In this document: piece by piece, positions 6,981 to 13,334 of the stretch
How the letters are laid out: every line of letters starts with the position of its first letter
How positions within the stretch are numbered: the first letter of the stretch is position 1
Origin: SG8-41 sp036397875
Lineage (GTDB): Bacteria > Pseudomonadota > Gammaproteobacteria > Burkholderiales > SG8-41
Assembly (NCBI GenBank): GCA_036397875.1
Contig: DASWIC010000251.1
Location: 1 to 19,140, forward strand
Direction: 5' to 3'
DNA length: 19,140 nt
The notes under the pieces: model-generated
Told to the model about the DNA's origin: nothing
Database searches by the model: none
The model's input: only the letters and a program-made list of their open reading frames with translations
Position numbers and translations under genes: made by a program

Positions 6981-7495
6981 TTTTTTGCGTCCATGTATTC
7001 GACACTCACCGGCGCGAGGCCGGAGGCCCGCGCCTTCTGCTCGGCCGCCTCCTTCGTCGCGGCGTAACCTTCGAGCAGCTTCATCTGATCGGCGTTGAAG
7101 CTCGCCCCCTTCAGGTCCTCCTCGTCGATGCCGCGTATGCCGATCGTGCTGGTAACGCTCACGTTGCGGCGCGGGCCGAACAGCCGTCCCGCGGTGGTGG
7201 TCGCGCCCGTACTACCCGCACTCGAGGGCTGGCTCTGAAATCGCACGTTGAAGGAGAACAGCCAGCCGGTGCCGTCCGGCGTCTTGAGATTGAGCCACGC
7301 GCCCTGCTTGCCGACCACTTCCCCGGTGGCGCCGAGCTTCAACCTGGTCACCTGGGGCGCATCGAGCCGCGGCTCGGCATAGAGGGGCGAATCGCGCTCG
7401 AGCGTGACCTGCTGAGCTGCCGCCGGCGCGCCGGCCAGCAATAGTGCAGCCAGCAGGAAGCTACATGCCTGGAGCGCGTGGTCTCTTGAACTCAT
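6977..7495 (-). CDS. Secreted SH3-domain protein
   Basis: I take the ATG at 7495, giving 172 residues that begin with a signal peptide (MSSRDHALQA, hydrophobic LLAALLLAGA, cleavage near APAAAQQ). Upstream in-frame codons to 7681 would run through the promoter and nth. The mature part starts with a bacterial SH3-like domain (about residues 30-80; PLYAEPRLDAPQVTRL, GEVVGKQGAWLNLKTPDGTG). It is followed by a low-complexity linker and a conserved-looking tail with TIGIRGIDEEDLKGA and ADQMKLLEGYA. Such SH3 proteins are thought to bind cell-wall or protein partners. It is the first gene of a two-gene operon, and its TGA overlaps the ATG of the M48 protease. A partnership of SH3 protein and protease in the periplasm is inference from this coupling. 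Confidence 0.85.
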   Translation of the reverse strand: MSSRDHALQACSFLLAALLLAGAPAAAQQVTLERDSPLYAEPRLDAPQVTRLKLGATGEVVGKQGAWLNLKTPDGTGWLFSFNVRFQSQPSSAGSTGATTTAGRLFGPRRNVSVTSTIGIRGIDEEDLKGASFNADQMKLLEGYAATKEAAEQKARASGLAPVSVEYMDAKK

Positions 7496-7549
7496 TTTGG
7501 CGGGAAGCGCTGCGTCGCCTGTCCCGAAAACGCTCTGCGCAATGGACTG

Positions 7550-7579
7550 ATTATAATGAGCCGCTTCCGCGTCCGCCAA
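7550..7579 (-). promoter_or_regulatory. Promoter of the SH3-M48 operon
   Basis: On the minus strand TTGGCG (7579-7574) is followed after 18 bases by a perfect TATAAT (7555-7550), with about 48 bases of leader to the ATG at 7495. The TTATAA core is palindromic and could also serve nth on the plus strand (TATAAT 7552-7557), but no -35 is visible in that direction. Confidence 0.5.
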
Positions 7580-7639
7580 CGCTAAAGCGCTTCCGGCTAA
7601 CCCGGGGCTTACTGCGGCCGCCCTCCGGAAGACCGGCGC

Positions 7640-8272
7640 ATGAATCCTGACAAAATCCGCCGCATATTCACCGTGTTGCACGCCGCCAACCCCGCGCCGC
7701 GCAGCGAGCTCGTCTATGCGTCACCCTTCCAGCTCCTGGTGTCGGTGGTGCTATCCGCGCAGGCGACCGACAAGAGCGTAAACCTCGCCACCCCCGCCCT
7801 CTTCCAGACGGCGGGACGCCCCGAGGCCATGCTCAAGCTCGGCCGCAAGGGGCTCGAGCGCCACATCCGGCGCATCGGGCTCTACCGGACCAAGGCGAAG
7901 AACCTGATCGCGGCGTGCCGGCTGCTGGTGAAGGAGCACGGCGGTGATGTGCCGCGCACGCGCGAGGCGCTGGAGCGGCTGCCCGGCGTGGGCCGCAAGA
8001 CCGCGAACGTGATCCTCAACACCGCCTTCGGCGAGCCCACGATCGCCGTGGACACGCACATCTTCCGCGTCGCGAACCGCACCGGCATCGCGCCCGGCAA
8101 GGACGTGCGGGCGGTGGAGACGCGGCTGCTCAAAGTCGTGCCCGAGGAGTTCAAGCCCGACGCGCACCACTGGCTGATCCTGCACGGCCGTTACGTGTGC
8201 AAGGCACGCACGCCCGACTGTCCGAAGTGCCTGATTCGCGATCTTTGCGAATACCGACACAAGACGGCGTGA
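7640..8272 (+). CDS. nth: Endonuclease III, [4Fe-4S] DNA glycosylase/AP lyase
   Basis: Nth removes oxidised pyrimidines from DNA and cleaves at the resulting abasic site in base-excision repair. At 210 residues it keeps the numbering of the E. coli enzyme. The helix-hairpin-helix is LPGVGRKTANVIL (114-126) with catalytic Lys120, the catalytic aspartate is Asp138 in VDTHIFRVANR, and the cluster ligands are C187-x6-C194-x2-C197-x5-C203. A GGAAG ribosome-binding site lies 8 bases before the ATG. In E. coli nth is the last gene of the rsxABCDGE operon; here an RsxB-like ferredoxin gene lies nearby but is separated by the opposite-strand SH3-M48 operon. Confidence 0.97.
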   Translation: MNPDKIRRIFTVLHAANPAPRSELVYASPFQLLVSVVLSAQATDKSVNLATPALFQTAGRPEAMLKLGRKGLERHIRRIGLYRTKAKNLIAACRLLVKEHGGDVPRTREALERLPGVGRKTANVILNTAFGEPTIAVDTHIFRVANRTGIAPGKDVRAVETRLLKVVPEEFKPDAHHWLILHGRYVCKARTPDCPKCLIRDLCEYRHKTA

Positions 8273-8316
8273 TGCGCGATGCGTTCTTGAGAATGGGAAG
8301 GCTGTTGAAGACCCGC

Positions 8317-8342
8317 GTCACTCCCGCCTTCGCGGGAATGAC
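8317..8342. repeat. Interspersed palindrome GTCACTCCCGC..GCGGGAATGAC
   Basis: A 26-base near-perfect palindrome (GTCA-x-TCCCGC, CTTC loop, GCGGGA-x-TGAC) lies 45 bases after the nth stop. It shares TCCCGCCT..CGCGGGAATGAC with the copy at 1151-1173. It may act as the nth terminator or simply be a dispersed repeat. Confidence 0.7.
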
Positions 8343-8376
8343 AATGCTCAAACCCGGTGCGTTATTCAGCGACCTG

Positions 8377-8544
8377 CTAGTACTTGGTGGCGAGCCCCCT
8401 CTGGCTCGAGTAATACGCCGCCCGATCGGCCATGTCCTGATCGGACAGGTCCGCGGCCAGGTCGCCTTCGGCCGCCAGTGCGAGCGTTGCGACGGCGAGC
8501 GCGGCGCAAGTGACGATTGCAGTAGCCCGATGGCAATTCTACAT
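8377..8544 (-). pseudogene. Decayed c-type cytochrome gene: signal peptide joined directly to the C-terminal helix, haem site lost
   Basis: Reading the minus strand from ATG 8544-8542 gives an immediate TAG (8541-8539). An uninterrupted 53-codon frame then ends at TAG 8379-8377. The conceptual product starts with a signal-peptide-like stretch (RATAIVTCAALAVATLALAAEG). It passes straight into DLSDQDMADRAAYYSSQRG and LATKY, which resembles the last helix and tail of class I cytochromes of the c4/c553 group. The CXXCH haem-binding part that should lie between them is missing. There is no usable start codon after the TAG. The simplest reading is a cytochrome c gene that lost its central part by in-frame deletion and also gained a stop at codon 2. 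The fragment is short, so the family call rests on the tail motif and signal peptide only. Confidence 0.6.
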
Positions 8545-8613
8545 TGACCGGATTTCTTGCCCCCGGGAATGTGCGCGCGATTAAACCCAAAAACCACGCG
8601 CCTGTAGCGCGCA

Positions 8614-8643
8614 TTGCCAGCACGGCGCGCGCTGCCGGATAAT
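8614..8643 (+). promoter_or_regulatory. Predicted promoter of the SulP gene
   Basis: TTGCCA at 8614-8619 and GATAAT at 8638-8643 each match 5 of 6 consensus bases, with an 18-base spacer. Transcription would begin near 8650, leaving about 24 bases before GTG 8674. The TTG of this -35 box is also an in-frame potential start codon, but it would lie upstream of the transcription start. Confidence 0.55.
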
Positions 8644-8673
8644 GCGATCATTCGTCTGCAATCACCCCGTGAT

Positions 8674-10473
8674 GTGACGCCGGTCCCTTCCGCTGCGGCC
8701 GCCCACCGCTTCCGCGGCCTGCTCCCCTTTCTGCGCTGGTGGCCCGGCGTCAGCCGGGAAACGTTGCGGGCCGATGCCATTGCCGGGTTCATCGGCGCCA
8801 TCATCGTCCTGCCCCAAGGCATCGCATTCGCCACGCTTGCGGGCCTGCCGCCGCAATACGGGCTCTATGCCGCGATGGTGCCGGCAATCGTCGCCGCGCT
8901 GTTCGGCTCGTCGTGGCATCTCGTCTCCGGGCCGACGAACGTGATCTCGATTTTCCTTTTCGCGAGCCTCGCCCCGCTTGCGGAGCCCGGCAGCGACGAG
9001 TACATCCGGCTCGCGCTCACGCTCACCTTCCTGGTTGGCCTGATGCAGCTCGCGATGGGACTCGCGCGCATGGGCGCGCTCGTCAACTTCATCTCGCACA
9101 CGGTGGTAATCGGTTTCACCGCCGGTGCGGCCTGCCTGATTTTCGCCTCCCAGATCCGGCATTTCTTCGGCGTCGACATACCGTCGGGCAGCTCCTTCAC
9201 CACGACCTGGCACGAATTCGCCAGCGCGCTCGGCGATGTCAACCCGTACGTGACGGGCGTCGGGACGATCACGCTGCTGGCGGGCATCCTCTGCCGCAGG
9301 CTTGCGCCCCGGTTCCCCTACATGATCATTGCAATGATCGCAGGCAGCGCCACCGCCGCGGCGCTCGAAATTGCCTTGGGCGAGGCGACGACCGGCATTG
9401 CCATGGTCGGCACGCTCCCGGCGACGCTGCCGGTGCTGTCCGCGCCGGATCTGACTTCCGAAGCCGTCCGCAATACCCTGCCTGCCGCCCTGGCGGTGAC
9501 GATACTTGCGCTCACCGAGGCGGTGTCAATTGCACGCGCCATCGCGGTGAAGTCCGGACAACGCCTGGATGGCAGCCAGGAATTCATCGGCCAGGGACTG
9601 TCAAACGTGGCGGGCAGCTTCTTCTCGGCCTACGCTTCGAGCGGCTCCTTCAACCGCAGCGGGGTCAACCACGAGGCGGGCGCCCGCACGCCGCTCGCGG
9701 CGGTGTTCGCGGCGCTCCTGCTCGCGCCAATACTGTTCGTGGTGGCGCCCCTGATCGCGCACCTGCCGCTCACGGTCATGGCGGCGATCCTGTTCCTGGT
9801 CGCCTATGGATTGATCGACATCCGTTACATCGCCCGGGTGCTCAGGTCGAGCCGGCAGGAAAGCGCGGTGATGGCGGTCACCTTCCTCGCCGCGCTGTTC
9901 GCCAGCCTCGAGTTCGCGATTTACGCCGGCGTGCTGTTGTCGCTGATGCTCTATCTCACGCGCACGTCGCGCCCGCTGGTGCTCGACGTCAAGCCCGATC
10001 CCGCGCCGGACAGCTATCATTTCACCGCGGACAGCGGCCTGCCCGATTGTCCACAGCTCAAGATGTTGCGCGTGAACGGGTCGCTATTCTTCGGCGCCGT
10101 AGATCACGTGCAGCGCAGCCTGGAGCAGATTGACGAGCTCGATCCCGGGCAGAAGCACCTGTTGATCATGGCCAGCGGCATCAACTTCGTCGACCTCGGG
10201 GGCGCGGAGATGCTCGCGCGCGAGGCGCGCCGGCGCCGCAGCATGGGGGGAGGGCTGTACTTCTACCGGATGAAGGATGCGGTGCGGGAGTCACTCGCGC
10301 GCAGCGGCCACCTGGACGATATCGGCGAAGCAAACCTGTTCCCCGTCAAGAGCCGCCCGGTCGCGGAGATCTACCGCAGGCTCGACAGCGAGATCTGTCG
10401 AACCTGCAGGGTCCGTATTTTCCGGGACTGTCACATCGCCCTGCCCAACGGCGAGCCGGTCAAGCCTTCCTGA
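8674..10473 (+). CDS. SulP-family anion transporter with STAS domain and Cys-rich tail
   Basis: The 599-residue protein (from GTG 8674) is a SulP/SLC26-type inner-membrane transporter, of the family that carries sulfate, bicarbonate or other anions. The SulP signature is clear in IIVLPQGIAFATLAGLPP and QYGLYAAMVPA (about 43-71) and in SGPTNVISIF. Many hydrophobic helices follow to about residue 435. A cytoplasmic STAS domain occupies about 460-560 (LKMLRVNGSLFFGAVDHVQ, INFVDLGGAEML). After it the chain ends with C575-R-T-C578-x7-C586-H587. The start is chosen because the next upstream candidate, TTG 8614, is the predicted -35 box. There is no carbonic anhydrase next to it to suggest bicarbonate. 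The convergent TauE/SafE operon hints at sulfur oxyanions, but the substrate is unproven. Confidence 0.93.
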   Translation: MTPVPSAAAAHRFRGLLPFLRWWPGVSRETLRADAIAGFIGAIIVLPQGIAFATLAGLPPQYGLYAAMVPAIVAALFGSSWHLVSGPTNVISIFLFASLAPLAEPGSDEYIRLALTLTFLVGLMQLAMGLARMGALVNFISHTVVIGFTAGAACLIFASQIRHFFGVDIPSGSSFTTTWHEFASALGDVNPYVTGVGTITLLAGILCRRLAPRFPYMIIAMIAGSATAAALEIALGEATTGIAMVGTLPATLPVLSAPDLTSEAVRNTLPAALAVTILALTEAVSIARAIAVKSGQRLDGSQEFIGQGLSNVAGSFFSAYASSGSFNRSGVNHEAGARTPLAAVFAALLLAPILFVVAPLIAHLPLTVMAAILFLVAYGLIDIRYIARVLRSSRQESAVMAVTFLAALFASLEFAIYAGVLLSLMLYLTRTSRPLVLDVKPDPAPDSYHFTADSGLPDCPQLKMLRVNGSLFFGAVDHVQRSLEQIDELDPGQKHLLIMASGINFVDLGGAEMLAREARRRRSMGGGLYFYRMKDAVRESLARSGHLDDIGEANLFPVKSRPVAEIYRRLDSEICRTCRVRIFRDCHIALPNGEPVKPS

Positions 10474-10499
10474 CGGACGGGTGACGCCGCGCGGCTGGC

Positions 10500-11567
10500 T
10501 CAGTCCGGAGCCTGCTCCCTGAGCGACATTGCTCCCGTGCGGTGGCCGCGCAGCATGGCGGCGATGATGATGATTCCGCCGGTGCACAACGCGAGCAGCA
10601 GGAAAGCAAAGCTCGCGATCTGGAGCCATTCCATCGTGCGCGGCGCAATGTCCAGCTGGCCAAGCTCCGCAAGGTAGACGGGAATCGCGAGGCCGCGACT
10701 GACTACAACGATCAGCATGATGGCAGCCATCACGACCTTGATCATGAACGGCTTGACATAGGTCGTGCCAATCACTCCGAGCTGGATGCCGAACAGCGAG
10801 CCCGCGAGCAATATCATGGCGAGCCGGATATCCACCAGGCCGTGCAGCGCATACTTGATCGTGCCGCCGAACCCCATCACGAACGCGATCACCAGCTCGG
10901 TCGCGCTCGCTACGAGTCCCGGCGCGCCCAGCACGTACATCATGCCCGGGACGCCGATGAACCCGCCGACCGCGATGGTTGACGCCAGCAGGCCGGTCGC
11001 GAAGCCGAGCGGCAGCGTGAACAGGGCCGACACCCGGACGTTCGCCGTCCTGAAATGCATCATGGTTCCCGGAATCTCGACCGATTGCGCCCAGCGCGCA
11101 AGCCGCGAGAGCCGGTCCTCCTCGTCGGAGCGGCCCGAACGGTAAACCGTGACCGCGTCGTGCAGGACGAAGCCGGCGACCACCGTGAGCACGATGACGA
11201 AGGCAAGGCTCACGTACAGGTTCGAGCCCGGCTCGCCAAAATTCTCTCTGACCTGGTACTGGATGTCGGCCCCGAGCCACACGCCCAGCGTCGCGGAGGC
11301 CGCCATCACCAGCCCGAGCTTGACGTCCACGTGACCGAACTTGTTGCGCTGGTAGGCGCCCACCAGCGCCTTGGGGAACTTGTGGCAGAGATTGCTCGCC
11401 ACCGCGACAACGCCGGGCACCCCCATGCTCATCATGGCCGGCGTCAGCACGAAAGCGCCGCCCGATCCGATGAACCCGCTCACCAGTCCGCCGACGAATC
11501 CGATCGCGAGCAAGGCCAGCACGTCGCCGTACTGCAGATCGACGAACTGGATCAGCGGCGGGTCCAT
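10500..11567 (-). CDS. TauE/SafE-family sulfite/anion exporter
   Basis: This is a 355-residue polytopic membrane protein of the TauE/SafE family, whose members export sulfite, sulfoacetate or related organosulfur anions. The two family repeats are visible. The first has GFVGGLVSGFIGSGGAFVLT and SNLCHKFPKALVGAYQR in the N-terminal half; the second has GFATGLLASTIAVGGFIGVP and ATELVIAFVMGFGGTIKYA. A hydrophilic loop with charged residues (about 140-170) separates the halves. The protein is longer than the roughly 250-residue minimal members because of this loop and an extra C-terminal helix pair. It follows a small membrane-protein gene by 3 bases, so the two form an operon. Its 3' end faces SulP with a 26-base gap. 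Substrate is inferred only from family and the neighbouring anion transporter. Confidence 0.92.
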   Translation of the reverse strand: MDPPLIQFVDLQYGDVLALLAIGFVGGLVSGFIGSGGAFVLTPAMMSMGVPGVVAVASNLCHKFPKALVGAYQRNKFGHVDVKLGLVMAASATLGVWLGADIQYQVRENFGEPGSNLYVSLAFVIVLTVVAGFVLHDAVTVYRSGRSDEEDRLSRLARWAQSVEIPGTMMHFRTANVRVSALFTLPLGFATGLLASTIAVGGFIGVPGMMYVLGAPGLVASATELVIAFVMGFGGTIKYALHGLVDIRLAMILLAGSLFGIQLGVIGTTYVKPFMIKVVMAAIMLIVVVSRGLAIPVYLAELGQLDIAPRTMEWLQIASFAFLLLALCTGGIIIIAAMLRGHRTGAMSLREQAPD

Positions 11568-11570
11568 CGC

Positions 11571-11798
11571 CTAGGTCTTCCTGCCCCGGATGCCCAGGAC
11601 TTCCCAGAAATACGCGGTGAACGCACCGTGCGCAAAGGAGAACACGAACGCGGCAATGACCGGCAGCGCTGGATACCAGCCATCGGTACGCGTGAAGGCC
11701 GCCAGGATCTCGCGTTCGTACAGGAAAAGCAGAAGATAAAGCGAGCCGGAGACGATGCCTGACGCAATCAATCGTGGATACGGTTTCGAGCGTCTCAC
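11571..11798 (-). CDS. Small two-helix membrane protein preceding the TauE/SafE exporter
   Basis: The frame encodes 75 residues starting at GTG 11798. It has a basic N-terminus (MRRSKPYPR), a first hydrophobic segment (about 10-27, LIASGIVSGSLYLLLFLY), a short charged loop and a second hydrophobic segment (about 43-63, ending in AYFWEVLGIRG). Its stop lies 3 bases before the exporter's ATG, which supports it as a real gene and possible accessory subunit. I do not recognise a named family. An extended -10 sequence lies a suitable distance upstream of the GTG. Confidence 0.7.
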   Translation of the reverse strand: MRRSKPYPRLIASGIVSGSLYLLLFLYEREILAAFTRTDGWYPALPVIAAFVFSFAHGAFTAYFWEVLGIRGRKT

Positions 11799-11818
11799 GC
11801 CATTCGGCCTCAGCGCGA

Positions 11819-11827
11819 ATCATAGCA
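11819..11827 (-). promoter_or_regulatory. Extended -10 promoter of the small membrane protein / TauE operon
   Basis: On the minus strand TGC-TATGAT (11827-11819) is an extended -10 element. Transcription would begin near 11812, 14 bases before the GTG start. No good -35 is seen, which is usual for extended -10 promoters. Confidence 0.4.
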
Positions 11828-11856
11828 AATGCGCGGCGGCCGCACTCCCGCGCCGC

Positions 11857-11862
11857 TATAAT
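11857..11862 (+). promoter_or_regulatory. Predicted -10 box of the cobalamin adenosyltransferase gene
   Basis: A perfect TATAAT ends 15 bases before ATG 11878. No Shine-Dalgarno and no convincing -35 are visible, so the predicted leader is about 9 bases long. Confidence 0.4.
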
Positions 11863-11877
11863 TAGCGATCATCCGCC

Positions 11878-12438
11878 ATGGCCAACCGGCTCACCAAAAT
11901 CTACACCCGCACCGGCGACGCCGGCACCACGGGTCTCGCCGACGGCTCGCGCGCGCCGAAGGACTCGCCGCTGATCGAGGCGATCGGCGCGGTCGACGAG
12001 CTGAATGGTGCGCTGGGCGTGCTGCTGGCCGAAGCGCTGCCGGACGATATCCGTGACTGCCTCACCAATGTGCAGCACGACCTCTTCGATCTCGGCGGCG
12101 AGCTCTCGAGGCCCGGGCACACCATCATGACGGATGCGTACGTGTCGCGGTTGGAGCGCGCGCTCGACGGATTCAACCAGGACCTGCCGCCGCTCAAAGA
12201 CTTCATTTTGCCGGGCGGGTCGCGCGCGGCCGCCTGCGCCCACCTCGCGCGCACGGTGTGCCGCCGCGCCGAGCGCCGGCTGGTGACGCTGGCAAGGAAG
12301 AAAGCCGCGCCACCCTCCGCGGTCCGTTATGTCAACCGCCTGTCCGACCTGCTGTTCGTGCTCGCGCGCGTCTTGAACCGGGCCGCGGGCCGCGGCGACG
12401 TGCTGTGGCAGCAGGGCAAGAACAGAAAGCAAGGATGA
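11878..12438 (+). CDS. Cob(I)alamin adenosyltransferase, PduO type
   Basis: The enzyme transfers adenosyl from ATP to cob(I)alamin or cob(I)yrinate diamide, giving the adenosylcobalamin cofactor in the cytoplasm. The 186-residue product has the PduO-type ATP-binding N-terminus IYTRTGDAGTTGLADGSR (8-25). It continues with LIEAIGAVDELNGALG (32-47), then the conserved helices LPGGSRAAACAHLARTVCRRAERR (split by the Arg-rich turn) and RYVNRLSDLLFVLARVLNR. These are hallmarks of the MMAB/PduO family rather than CobA/BtuR. No cobalamin-dependent enzyme lies in the window, but a BtuF-like B12-binding protein gene lies 2.2 kb downstream. The stop codon is embedded in the first unit of a 7-bp repeat array. 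Confidence 0.94.
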   Translation: MANRLTKIYTRTGDAGTTGLADGSRAPKDSPLIEAIGAVDELNGALGVLLAEALPDDIRDCLTNVQHDLFDLGGELSRPGHTIMTDAYVSRLERALDGFNQDLPPLKDFILPGGSRAAACAHLARTVCRRAERRLVTLARKKAAPPSAVRYVNRLSDLLFVLARVLNRAAGRGDVLWQQGKNRKQG

Positions 12439-12454
12439 AGGCAGAAGGATGAAG
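12434..12454. repeat. Heptamer array GATGAAG-GCAGAAG-GATGAAG
   Basis: Three contiguous 7-bp units begin inside the stop region of the adenosyltransferase gene, whose TGA is at 12436-12438. The middle unit GCAGAAG is the reverse complement of the CTTCTGC unit at 12583-12603, so the two arrays face each other across a 128-base spacer. That spacer also contains an 8-bp stem hairpin (GAATGCGC-CTGC-GCGCATTC, 12474-12493). Confidence 0.75.
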
Positions 12455-12582
12455 GGTGAGCCGGGGTTTCGAAGAATGCGCCTGCGCGCATTCGAGCCGG
12501 CGAACGCCCGACGCGATGCAGCGCGGCGGGACGGGACAAGGCTTGCATTATGATGGAGGAAGCTAACGTGATGCGGTTCCTC

Positions 12583-12603
12583 CTTCTGCCTTCTGCCTTC
12601 TGC
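12583..12603. repeat. Heptamer array (CTTCTGC)x3
   Basis: Three perfect copies of CTTCTGC lie 41 bases before the ECF sigma factor ATG. They are the inverted counterpart of the GCAGAAG unit at 12441-12447. Nothing else is recognised in the 206-base gap between the adenosyltransferase and sigma factor genes, and no Shine-Dalgarno precedes the sigma factor ATG. Confidence 0.8.
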
Positions 12604-12644
12604 CTTCCGGCCAACGCCCCGTCCGCGAGCCCTCCGGCCCGTGT

Positions 12645-13220
12645 ATGAGCGTCTCCCCTTCCCCCGACGCTCTTGCCGCGCGACTGGCCGGCCTGCTAGC
12701 CCAGGCGGGCCTCAGGAACCAGCGTGCATTTGCGGATTTATACCAGCTGACCTCGGCGAAACTGTTCGGGGTTGCGCTACGTATATTGAGGAGACAGGAT
12801 TGGGCCGAAGAGGTCCTGCAGGAGTGCTACGTCAACATCTGGAACCACGCCGGGGAGTACGCCGTCCAGAAGAGCGCGCCGCTCACCTGGATGACCAGCA
12901 TCGTGCGCAACCGCTGTCTCGACTGGCTGCGCCGGCCCCAGCAGGAGGCAACCGGCGACGAATACGATATCGCGGTCGAGGCGTGGCGGGACGACTCGCC
13001 AGGGCCGTTGGAGAGCCTGGCGGCCTCGAGCGAGGCGGCCGCCCTGGCGCGCTGCCTGCGCGAACTCGATGCGAAACAGCGCCAGAGCATCATGCTCGCC
13101 TTTTTCCACGGCTTGAGCCATTCGGAGCTCGCGCGCCACATGAAGCAGCCGCTCGGCACGGTGAAGACGTGGGTCCGACGCGGCCTTGAGCGTCTCAAGG
13201 GCTGTCTGGCTAGCGCCTGA
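12645..13220 (+). CDS. ECF-type RNA polymerase sigma factor (SigK/RpoE-like)
   Basis: The 191-residue protein contains only sigma regions 2 and 4, as in ECF sigma factors. Region 2 is about residues 26-95 (FADLYQLTSAKLFGVALRIL, AEEVLQECYVNIW, LTWMTSIVRNRCLDWLRR). Region 4 is about 135-187 (CLRELDAKQRQSIMLAFFHG, LSHSELARHMKQPLGTVKTW and RRGLERLKGCL). An acidic linker (about 100-130) joins them. The gene is followed by a membrane anti-sigma factor of the RskA type, so activity should be controlled by release from that partner. Between the two genes lies an inverted decamer repeat. The target promoters and the inducing signal are not visible; redox or envelope stress is a guess from the DM13 protein in the same cluster. 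Confidence 0.94.
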   Translation: MSVSPSPDALAARLAGLLAQAGLRNQRAFADLYQLTSAKLFGVALRILRRQDWAEEVLQECYVNIWNHAGEYAVQKSAPLTWMTSIVRNRCLDWLRRPQQEATGDEYDIAVEAWRDDSPGPLESLAASSEAAALARCLRELDAKQRQSIMLAFFHGLSHSELARHMKQPLGTVKTWVRRGLERLKGCLASA

Positions 13221-13230
13221 AAACATTTAG

Positions 13231-13320
13231 CCGCCGATGAACGCCGATACACGCCGATGAATATCCAGAATAAAGCTTTGGGGGTCGGTGTCATCTGCGT
13301 TCATCTGCGTTTATCTGCGG
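13231..13320. repeat. Inverted array of 10-bp units between sigma and anti-sigma genes
   Basis: The left arm (13231-13260) has three units of the form CGCCGATGAA, and the right arm (13291-13320) has three units of the form TCATCTGCGT. As reverse complements the 30-base arms agree at 24 of 30 positions, with a 30-base loop. The element fills almost the whole 114-base gap between the sigma factor stop and the anti-sigma ATG at 13335. It could form a large hairpin in the shared transcript. Repeats with GCAGATGAAC-like units occur in many unrelated genomes, as I recall. Confidence 0.8.
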
Positions 13321-13334
13321 CTCATAGGTTTTAG

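Noticed and set aside
7552..7557. TATAAT on the plus strand as nth promoter
   Set aside because: The hexamer is palindromic; the minus-strand reading has a matching -35 (TTGGCG), while no -35 was found for the plus strand.
8614..8673. TTG 8614 as start of the SulP gene
   Set aside because: This TTG is the -35 hexamer TTGCCA of a good promoter, with GATAAT 18 bases later, so it would lie upstream of the transcript; GTG 8674 is the better start.
8739..10133. A 464-codon plus-strand frame within the SulP gene
   Set aside because: It is the +1 shadow of SulP with low-complexity Arg/His/Ala composition; the SulP and STAS motifs lie in the other frame.
10291..11823. A 510-codon minus-strand frame across the TauE/SafE gene
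   Set aside because: It is out of frame with the exporter and small membrane protein, both of which have clear transmembrane patterns; the product is Arg/Gly/Ala-rich and unlike any family.
12449..12553. A 34-codon frame from ATG 12449 in the gap before the sigma factor gene
   Set aside because: It begins inside the heptamer array, has no ribosome-binding site and has Arg/Ala-rich composition; nothing supports translation.
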